64,000 bases of DNA, from positions 1-64,000 of the forward strand of contig JAKSYS010000326.1 of NCBI GenBank assembly GCA_022925895.1, written 5' to 3'. Positions 56,941 through 64,000 of this stretch are shown one piece after another; position 1 is the stretch's first letter; every line of letters starts with the position of its first letter. This DNA comes from Fragilaria crotonensis (taxonomy: Eukaryota > Bacillariophyta > Fragilariophyceae > Fragilariales > Fragilariaceae). Made by a program: the position numbers and the translations under genes. The notes beneath the pieces were generated by a model. That model was not told where the DNA came from and searched no databases. It saw only the letters and a list, made by a program, of their open reading frames with translations.

Positions 56941-57574
56941 CATGTCCAGGCCTCTTCCAACTACAAGTACCGGTAGTACAATCGACTAATTTGAGCTTTC
57001 CAAAGTGTACCATTTTAAAGATGTGTACAATTCTACGTGCTTGGTACAAGGGTACGCTGTGTTCTCCTGTATTCTGCAGGAATTGGGTGGAATTGTATCT
57101 CAATCTCACACACAAAAACTGTAGCTACCCTGAAAGGAAGATGATGAACTCATCCTCACAACGAAGTATCCAGTTCAGTTTTGATCAACTCAGCTGCTCG
57201 AACCGGCTTTGTTTTGCCATAGGTGCTACTGTACCAGGTACCGGTAGCTATGTGCGTGAGATGAACTAATTGATTTTTGCAGCAGGTTTGCAAACTTATG
57301 TGAAACATTCTCACATTTCTGGATAGCTGGTTATCTGTTCTAAGCTATACTTTCATTTTTACAAAGGGGCTCATAAAGATTGGTTGTGAAATAGGCAATG
57401 CTTTACCATTCATGGTCCAGTTTTTGGTGCAAACGTAGACTTCTACACAAGTAGCTTTCTACACAACCTGGTACAGGTGTACTAATTGTACCATTATAAG
57501 GTCCAAAAAGTGTACTATTTTTGCCAAAATAGTACAAATAGGACAGTGTACTAGTTGGAAGAGGCCTGCCCATG
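56941..57574. repeat. Possible inverted-repeat element
   Basis: The left word at 56941-56962 (CATGTCCAGGCCTCTTCCAA) and the reverse complement of 57553-57574 agree at all but two of about 22 positions, with scattered further GTAC similarity inward. This looks like the ends of a MITE of about 634 bp. No clear target duplication was found. Confidence 0.45.
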
Positions 57575-57830
57575 TCATTAACACCAACTATACATTCTCC
57601 ACGTCTCAACCACTACTATAGCAGCTGAAAAGATTGGCATTCATCATGCTATTGCATGGGGAAGGAGGTTTGGGGGCACAGTCATGTGGAGTGATAAAAG
57701 TATCCAATCCTACGAACTGCTGACAGCTTTTGGTGTAAGGTACCTACCCCAAGGTACATCGGTACTGAGATCATAATTGCTCCTCCGATTACTGCAAATC
57801 AAAGCGAATCGGTAACGCTGCGATGAAGGT

Positions 57831-58982
57831 TTAGATCATCTGCCTGGAAGGATCCATTTCTAGATCCCCCTCTTCGAACTCAACTTTAGCATCGACATCG
57901 ACTTCCAACTCGCCTGCGAGTGGAGGTGCGCTCATTTCATAAACAACGATACCACTCATGACAATAACCATGGCGATCCAAGAGGATGGTCGAGGCAAAA
58001 TGTGCTGGTAGATAATGGAGAAGAGTGCCGTATACAAATCACAGGTAAGAAGCGATAACTGCAGCAAGGCTGCATCCGACATGGTCAGAAAGGTCGCTAA
58101 CCCAGTCTTGCGGCTGAATTGTCCGACAACGTATGCCACCAGGAGACCAGCAACGATGTTTCCGCCGCATGGAGTCATGCCATTGAATGTATCCGAGATA
58201 GTCTGTCGCTCCGTAATGGCCATTTGGAAGGCAGAAAGGAAGACGCCGAAGAAACCAATCATTCCGAGGTATTCGGATGTGCCACCGAAACGGTGAACTG
58301 AGTACTCCGCCAAGACATCGTTTATGCCGAACAAGATGGCACCCACGCAAGACAACAAGTCACCAACAACTTTGTTTGGAAACTCTTCCGAGCCGTCAGC
58401 GTCTTCATAACTATCACTAAACGAATCGTCTTGATGGATGCGATTCGCAGCAAAATCCACAATAACGCCGATAGCAACGCCTGCCAAGCATAATGCGGCC
58501 CCCAAGAAATGAAGTTTCAAGTAACGGCGTCTCAGGAAGCAATGGGATAGAATCATTGCAGTTGGAACAGATATTGCATCCACAAGGGAGATACTAGTGA
58601 CAGTGGTGAGTGAAACAGCAAGAAGGTAGCAATAGTTTCCATAGAAGCTCAACAACGCCATCCCAAAATACACCCAAGGCGAGGCTTGCAAGGGAAGGCT
58701 GTAAAGGAACCATCTGGTTTCAGACGTAGAAGTGTCTACGCCCTTTCGAATAGCTCGTCCCTTCCACAAGAGTGGAATAGTGTGCAATGATAGGAGCAAA
58801 TACGCCCAAAAGCAGGAGAAGGCGGGAGCGTTCCACTGGCACCTAAGGTACAATGTCGCTTAGGAAGCCCACATGACCGCCAGCAAAACTGAGAGGACTT
58901 GCCCAAAGACCAATATCTGCCATCGAGGCATGTGCACCCACTCATTATCGGGGTTGGAGGACGATGCATGTTCGGCTTGCAT
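57831..58982 (-). pseudogene. SLC35F-like transporter, paralogue 2 (in-frame stop)
   Basis: The protein is a close relative of paralogue 3. From the ATG at 58982 the reading is continuous except for one in-frame TAA at 58860-58862: paralogue 3 reads WGSQSMLYLRC here, and this copy reads WAS, stop, ATLYLRC, so one C-to-T change (CAA to TAA) explains it. Downstream everything is open for 340 codons to the stop at 57831, with YGNYCYLLAVSLTTVTSISLVDAISVPTA, FLRRRYLKLHFLGAALC and SDAALLQLSLLTCDLYTALFS. It is a young pseudogene, an N-terminally shortened protein, or a base-call error. Confidence 0.75.
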
Positions 58983-59274
58983 TGCTGCGTAATGAGCGCC
59001 TCCTATCCAATGTTCGCTGGTAGTTGAGAACGTCTAGCGGAAGTCCTGGGATCAGAGAGCCGGTGAGATGAAAGTGTCCTTCCCAGCTGTGGTCTAAAAA
59101 AGCAAGACTTCATTGTGAAAAAATTGGATGATCCCACAGATCGGGTGCGCCTTGATCTCCCTCCAAGACGGACGTGTTGGTGAGATTTACAACCGTTTAT
59201 AACCGCTGTTGGTTTGTCCAATGCGCGTCATCGGTACTAGTACGAGAATGAGCAACAGCCCCCATGGTAATTGA
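58983..59274. other. Spacer upstream of paralogue 2
   Basis: No gene seen. Lies directly left of the hAT-like MITE. Confidence 0.35.
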
Positions 59275-59282
59275 GTGAACAG

Positions 59283-59893
59283 TATCGTTGTGTTTGTTTA
59301 ATTGCTGTTTAAAACACCCTGTTTTAAACAGCTGTTTAAAACAACTTTTTTCTTTCAAAAAAACAATTTGTTTAATTGAAATCTAGGTTAGGGTTAAGGT
59401 TTTACGGTTATGATGCGGTTTTTTCATCGACAAGGCTCATTGCTCATCACATAACTATACTGTTTATAGGTTGAAACAGCATCAAAATGCAGAACATCAG
59501 TTAAGTGATGCATGTCAGACAATTCAATACATTTTGATTCAAGAAGAATGGTGAGACAAAAGGATGTTATCAGTGGACACTTATAGGGGATCCATACCAT
59601 TCAGTTGGTGGGATACCTGCATGCAACAAGGCAGAGTATTGTCAGGCATAAGTGCAATTATAAGTTCATGCTGATTAGTCCTTAGGGCTCCTTTCTGTCT
59701 TGGTTATCCTTGTTGTCTTGTTCTCAAGGCTTTGAACCGTATTGATTGGTGGTCTACTCCGAGTACTTGACTACTTGGAGTACTGTAGTACTTACTACTG
59801 TGAACTGTTGCTGTTTTAAACAAAGTTGTTTTAAACAGTTTTAAACTGTTTAAAACAAATTCAAAATCTGAATTTGTTTAAAACACAACGATA
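59283..59893. mobile_element. hAT-like MITE with an 8-bp target duplication
   Basis: A 611-bp non-autonomous element. Its ends are a perfect 13-bp inverted repeat, TATCGTTGTGTTT at 59283-59295 and AAACACAACGATA at 59881-59893. The 8-bp word GTGAACAG is repeated exactly on the outside, at 59275-59282 and 59894-59901. An 8-bp duplication is the mark of hAT transposons. Inside, both ends are packed with GTTTTAAAC-type palindromic words. No coding frame. It sits between the second and third SLC35F-like genes. Confidence 0.85.
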
Positions 59894-59901
59894 GTGAACA
59901 G

Positions 59902-60229
59902 TGAACCAGCTACTGTACAAGCTACCAGTAGTAGTCCAGTACTGGTACTTGTACTTTGTATACGTACGATATGCATGTGGTCGTATCTCCTCCACACTCC
60001 GCACTCTTCTTCACTGCTTGAAAATCTCGTGTGACACAAGACTGCGTGCTGGGACGGGGAGACAGGAGACACTCTCGCCTTCTTTGAGTGTACTTGTACC
60101 GTCACGCGGTCGTTCGTTGTCCTCATTGTGACATCCCTATTGCGGGTTCATGAAATTGAGTAGTAGTACTCTGGAGTATGACACAACCTGTAAGCATTAA
60201 TCAGCAAAATAGAACATAACCTACTAGCA
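59902..60229. other. Spacer downstream of paralogue 3
   Basis: Contains a GTAC-rich patch (59930-59970) and the 3' flank of the third transporter; no gene. Confidence 0.4.
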
Positions 60230-61453
60230 TTACACCATCTTGGTACTTGGATCCGATTCATTCCCTTGGTCACCCTGTTTGAGAATGCCATCACTTTGAC
60301 TTATTGGGTCGGGTCGACTTGGTACATCTATCCGAGGACTGGGTGCCAGTTCATAGACAATGATTCCTACCAGGGCCGCAAACATTGCAAACCAAGAGGA
60401 TGCTCGAGGAAGAATTTGCAAATAAATGACGGAGAAAAGTGCCGCGTATAGGTCACTGGTAAGGAGCGACAATTGAAGTAGGGCGGCGTCGGAGATGGTG
60501 AGGAATGCGGCCAAACCAGCCTTGCGACTGAATTGCCCCACAACGTAGGCCACCAGCAGCCCAGCAACAATGTTGGCACCGCACTCAGTTGGGTTTACTC
60601 CGTTAAAAATGTCCACAACTATTTGTCGTTCCGATACGGCGACTTGAAACATGGCAATAACAGTTCCAAAGGAGCCAATCATTCCGAGATACTCGTTGAT
60701 GCCACCCAAACGACGAACCGCCAGCTCCGCTATCACATCGTTGGCTCCAAATAAGATAGCACCCACACAAGACAGCAAGTCTCCTACCAGTTTGTGTGGG
60801 TATTCTTTTGAGCCATCATCTCTAACATCAGGCGCTGATGATGCATCCGTGACGTTTGCCGTCATCGTCTTGACTTGGATTGACGACGTTGACTCCTGTC
60901 GGTAAATGTAATTGGATAACACATCCACCACCATTCCTAGCATCACTCCTGTGATGCAAAGCGCAGCGCCCAGCAAGTGGAGTCGCTGGTACCGTCGTCG
61001 CAAGAACACATGAGACAGAGTCATTGCGGTAGGAATCGATAGTGCATCCACAAGGGAGACACTCGTGACAGTTGTGTACTCAACAGCAAGAAGATAGCAA
61101 TAATTTCCATAAAAGCTCAAAAACGCAATGCCGAGGTACACCCAAGGTGATGTATGTAGAGGAATGACAGACAGGAACCAACTCGACACTGGGGAAGTAG
61201 TTGAGCCATTGCGAATAGCTCGCCCTTTCTTGATGAGTGGGATCAAGAAAAAGGAAAGCAAGGCATAGGCCCATCCGCAAGAAAATGCAGGAAAATTCCA
61301 ATGGCATCTGAGGTACAGCATTGACTGGGACCCCCACATGACCGCCAAGAGCACAGATAGTCCTTGACCGAAAGCTAAAATCTGCCATCGAGAATACATC
61401 TCCGCATCTTTCTTAATTTTTTCTGGCAACGACACATTGTCGTCTTTCATCAT
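60230..61453 (-). CDS. SLC35F-like drug/metabolite transporter, paralogue 3 (intact)
   Basis: The intact member of the array: 407 residues from the ATG at 61453 (the longer frame starts with GTG). About ten hydrophobic segments. The hallmark region reads YGNYCYLLAVEYTTVTSVSLVDALSIPTAM (about residues 125-155), then FLRRRYQRLHLLGAALCITGVMLG, an extended polar loop (about residues 185-225) ending in DGSKEYPHKLVGDLLSCVG, then ILFGANDVIAELAVRR and SDAALLQLSLLTSDLYAALFSVIYLQILP. Closest to paralogue 2 both in sequence and in the SRWQILAFGQ start. It probably sits in the Golgi, plastid or plasma membrane; no signal settles which. Substrate unknown. Confidence 0.85.
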   Translation of the reverse strand: MMKDDNVSLPEKIKKDAEMYSRWQILAFGQGLSVLLAVMWGSQSMLYLRCHWNFPAFSCGWAYALLSFFLIPLIKKGRAIRNGSTTSPVSSWFLSVIPLHTSPWVYLGIAFLSFYGNYCYLLAVEYTTVTSVSLVDALSIPTAMTLSHVFLRRRYQRLHLLGAALCITGVMLGMVVDVLSNYIYRQESTSSIQVKTMTANVTDASSAPDVRDDGSKEYPHKLVGDLLSCVGAILFGANDVIAELAVRRLGGINEYLGMIGSFGTVIAMFQVAVSERQIVVDIFNGVNPTECGANIVAGLLVAYVVGQFSRKAGLAAFLTISDAALLQLSLLTSDLYAALFSVIYLQILPRASSWFAMFAALVGIIVYELAPSPRIDVPSRPDPISQSDGILKQGDQGNESDPSTKMV

Positions 61454-62053
61454 TGTCTTCACGTTGATGTTGGCAGAAGCAGCAAGGGAAGTCAGTTGCC
61501 TTACAAAAGGAGTGAACCTTGTTCAACGAAGCACAGTCGCATGCAGTGATGAACATTAAGTTGCAATCTGCATGAAAATAGCCATCGTGTCTCGTGTACA
61601 TTGTCTGGATTCTGCATACACAGCAGTGAGGTGTACGTATACAAGTATTCATACGACATACATTCATACACAGTATGACATGGGCGGTCATTGTGACACC
61701 TCCAGAATGCCTCCTGCCATGACACCGAAGCGAGATGTACAGTACAACAGTACAAGCAATTAGATCCTCGCTACATGCAACATATCTTCAAATTTCAGAT
61801 AGTAGTGTGAGTGAGGTTGAACAGACATGGGAGGATGCTGGTTGACGCATATTCAAACGAAGATGCAGCCATAAGAGATTCACCCAGAGTCACATTTCTT
61901 AAGAAAGATGCAGAAATCTAACCGACATTCGATTATCTATGTTTTGTAGTTTGTAGTGATATTTTCAGATGCAATTGTAGATCAAAAGTTCTTCAGACCA
62001 AAGGTGCCCCAGGTTTTGAACTTATTGGACGACCAATTAGGTGGAGGCTATAT
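61454..62053. other. Spacer between transporter and PDH gene
   Basis: No gene. Includes the upstream region of paralogue 3 and the PDH gene's 3' untranslated region. Confidence 0.4.
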
Positions 62054-64000
62054 TCACCACTTTTTAGCGCAAAGTGAGAAGACAGCATCAACAAGATCGC
62101 TGCCTCTCTTTACGACGGCCTTCTCCATGCTGGACGCGTATGGTACTGGAGCATCGTCCATGCAAAGGCGTTTCACTGGTGCGTCAAGAAGGTCGAACAA
62201 CTCCTCAGACACTTGGGCACTGATTGTGGCCCCGACACCTCCACTCTTGGTCGACTCGTCCAAGATGCAAAGCTTGTTCGTCTTTGACAATGACTTCGCA
62301 ATGGTCTCCATATCCAGAGGCTTCAGGCAACGGAGCTCAATCAAATCAATGTCGAACCCTTCTTCCTTGATAGCATCGATGGCAGTCAAGGATTCCTTGA
62401 CACCGTGCAAGTAGGTAAGCACAGTCACTGCATTTCCTGCTTTCACCGAGGCCGCGGAGGCTTCATGCAGCAAGGCTGCCTTGTTCAGAGGCATGCACTT
62501 TCCAAGGTCGACCTTTCCTTTCGACTCCTTCATCATCTTACAGGAGCAAAGAGGAAGCACGGGCCGTTATCACGAATCATAGACTTGGTGATTCCGTAAG
62601 CAGCATCAGGGGAAGCGGCAGTGCAAATCTTGAGACCAGGGATTCCCATAACGTAGGCATGGAAGGGTTGACTGTGTTCAGCACCAAGGGCTTGGTTTGG
62701 GGCAGTGCCTCCAGCGCCAATGATCGTCATGGGCATGTCGAACTGACCACCTGTTGTGGCGTATGTGTTTCCGGCGGAAGAGAGCTCAGCCATGCCGTAG
62801 ATTCCAAAGTTAGTATTCATCAGCTCGACGATTGGGCGGTATCCATTCATGGCTTCACCCAGTGCTTTTCCGATGAAATGACCCTCGTCAATGATCTCGT
62901 CAGCGGCACGAATTTGACCGTATGTTTGCTGAGTAAGCTTTGGAATATCGTAGGACGAACCAGCTTGGAGATCTTCAGCATGCATGGTTGTTGTTGGATC
63001 GCGAAGCATCTCTTCGTGGATCGCAAGGTTGATGGCATCACCGATGGAGAGCTCTCCAGCAGTAGCCTTCTCACGAAGGGAGGAAATGTGGGCTTGGACA
63101 GTAGCCATTTGCTCTGGGCTAATGGTACGGGCGTTTACTTCATCCGCAAAAGCAGGCGCAGGGCGAAGGTTGTAGTCCGTGTCAGCGGGATCTGGATACT
63201 CGAGTTCCTTCGCTAGCTCCACAGGAGGCATGGGTGAGCTGTCCGCGAATGCAACAGACTCTTTGACATCAGCAAGAACTGCCTTGCGAGCGTCCTTGAG
63301 CTCATCTTCGGTGAAGACACCGTTCGCAATGTATTTATCCTCGAAGGCCTTGATGGGGTCTTGCTCTGTTCTAGCCCACGCCTTCTCCTCCTTGCGACCA
63401 CGCTCGTGCTCTGGGTCGGCTGGGGAGTGTCCATTGAAACGGTAGGTATGCACTTGAAGAATGGCAGGACCATTTCCCTTGCGAATGTAGTCGATGACCG
63501 CTTTGCCTCCCTTGGCAACATCGACAGCGTCAAGACCATTCACAAGAAGGCCAGGTACCCCGTAGTGTTCGCCTTGCTTGAACACATTGCTGTTCTTAGC
63601 AATATCCGGAGTGAAAGTGTTGATGGCGCGTCCATTATCAATCACAATGACCAGGAGAGGCAAGTTGTCCTTGGCCGCCGAGTTCAACAGTTCTGCCATA
63701 CGTCCGTTCTGAGCTCCACCTTCTCCGACAAACACCACGGAGACACGATCATCGTCAGCTCCGGGAGCGACATTTTGCTTGACAATATTCTCATCGTCCG
63801 ACATTCCCAAGGCGCGATCCAAAAGAATGGACTTGGCAGCTCCGCATGCATATGGCAACTGTTCGGCGACAAGGGCCCATCCACCTTGAAAGTAGGTTTT
63901 CTTGTCAAAAATGTGCATGGATCCACCTGCGCCTCGGCAGGTACCACCGTCCTTCATAAAGAGTTCTGCCATAATGGCACCAGGGTCGACGCCTGATGCC
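62054..64000 (-). CDS. Pyruvate dehydrogenase E1 alpha-beta fusion (3' part; runs off the window)
   Basis: E1 is the thiamine-diphosphate-dependent decarboxylase of the pyruvate dehydrogenase complex and is usually two separate chains. Here one reading covers both. The alpha part has GGSMHIFDKKTYFQGGWALVAEQLPYACGAA, then VGEGGAQNGRMAELLNSAAKDNLPLLVIVIDN, then a linker. The beta part starts about 63080 with IGDAINLAIHEEMLRDP and includes AEHSQPFHAYVMGIPGLKICTAASPDAAYGITKSMIRDN, and the C-terminal domain ends KKW at 62054. The usual GDG of the TPP site reads GEG. The frame changes once near 62541, where a lost base (PVK-MMK expected, GTAAG seen) accounts for it. The 5' end, with any plastid or mitochondrial targeting peptide, is outside the window. 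Confidence 0.85.

Noticed and set aside
1-64000. CRISPR arrays, bacterial operons
   Set aside because: No regularly spaced direct repeats, and introns show this is nuclear eukaryotic DNA.
1-64000. tRNA or rRNA genes
   Set aside because: I recognised no cloverleaf or rRNA core, but a by-eye scan cannot exclude a tRNA.

Overview
This 64 kb window looks like nuclear DNA of a eukaryotic microalga, most likely a diatom or another photosynthetic stramenopile. The evidence is few and short introns (64-98 bp, GT..AG), compact intergenic gaps, CSA/ERCC8, Atg14-like, CK1-like and SLC35F-like proteins, and a retroelement mix (Copia, DIRS-like and Plavaka-like elements) typical of such genomes. The organism call is an inference; no rRNA or tRNA gene was recognised.

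Layout. (1) 0.5-11.4 kb: a broken copy of a two-domain gene (YEATS-like domain plus amidoligase), then three paralogues of the RlmN/Cfr radical-SAM rRNA methyltransferase family. One (2.7-4.2 kb, +) keeps the catalytic cysteines but has an interrupted frame. The other two (11.3-9.7 and 9.7-8.3 kb, -) lie 8 bp apart and have lost the iron-sulphur cysteines. Small hypothetical genes sit among them. (2) 11.7-20.3 kb: a broken DIRS-like tyrosine-recombinase retroelement. (3) 20.4-31.7 kb: decayed DNA transposons. Two TA-flanked inverted copies of one MITE family bracket a Plavaka-like relic, then a coiled-coil gene, GTAC-rich spacer and a second Plavaka-like fragment follow. (4) 32.1-38.8 kb: a young, broken Ty1/Copia element with two LTRs and a 5-bp target duplication. 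(5) 38.8-45.4 kb: DNA-transposon debris including a DDE transposase relic. (6) 45.5-54.8 kb: an intact second YEATS-like/amidoligase gene, a CK1-like kinase, a CSA/ERCC8 WD40 protein, an Atg14/UVRAG-domain protein and a four-TM membrane protein. (7) 55.1-61.5 kb: a tandem array of three SLC35F-like transporters, the middle one carrying a nonsense codon, with a hAT-like MITE between the second and third. (8) 62.1-64 kb: the 3' part of a pyruvate dehydrogenase E1 gene in which alpha and beta subunits are fused.

The most unusual biology is the pair of cysteine-less RlmN-like proteins beside an RlmN-like gene, and the fusion of a YEATS-like reader fold to an amidoligase, present as one intact and one broken copy about 45 kb apart in inverted orientation. 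Host frame breaks in several genes fit single-base losses, often in short homopolymers, so some apparent pseudogenes here may be assembly errors.
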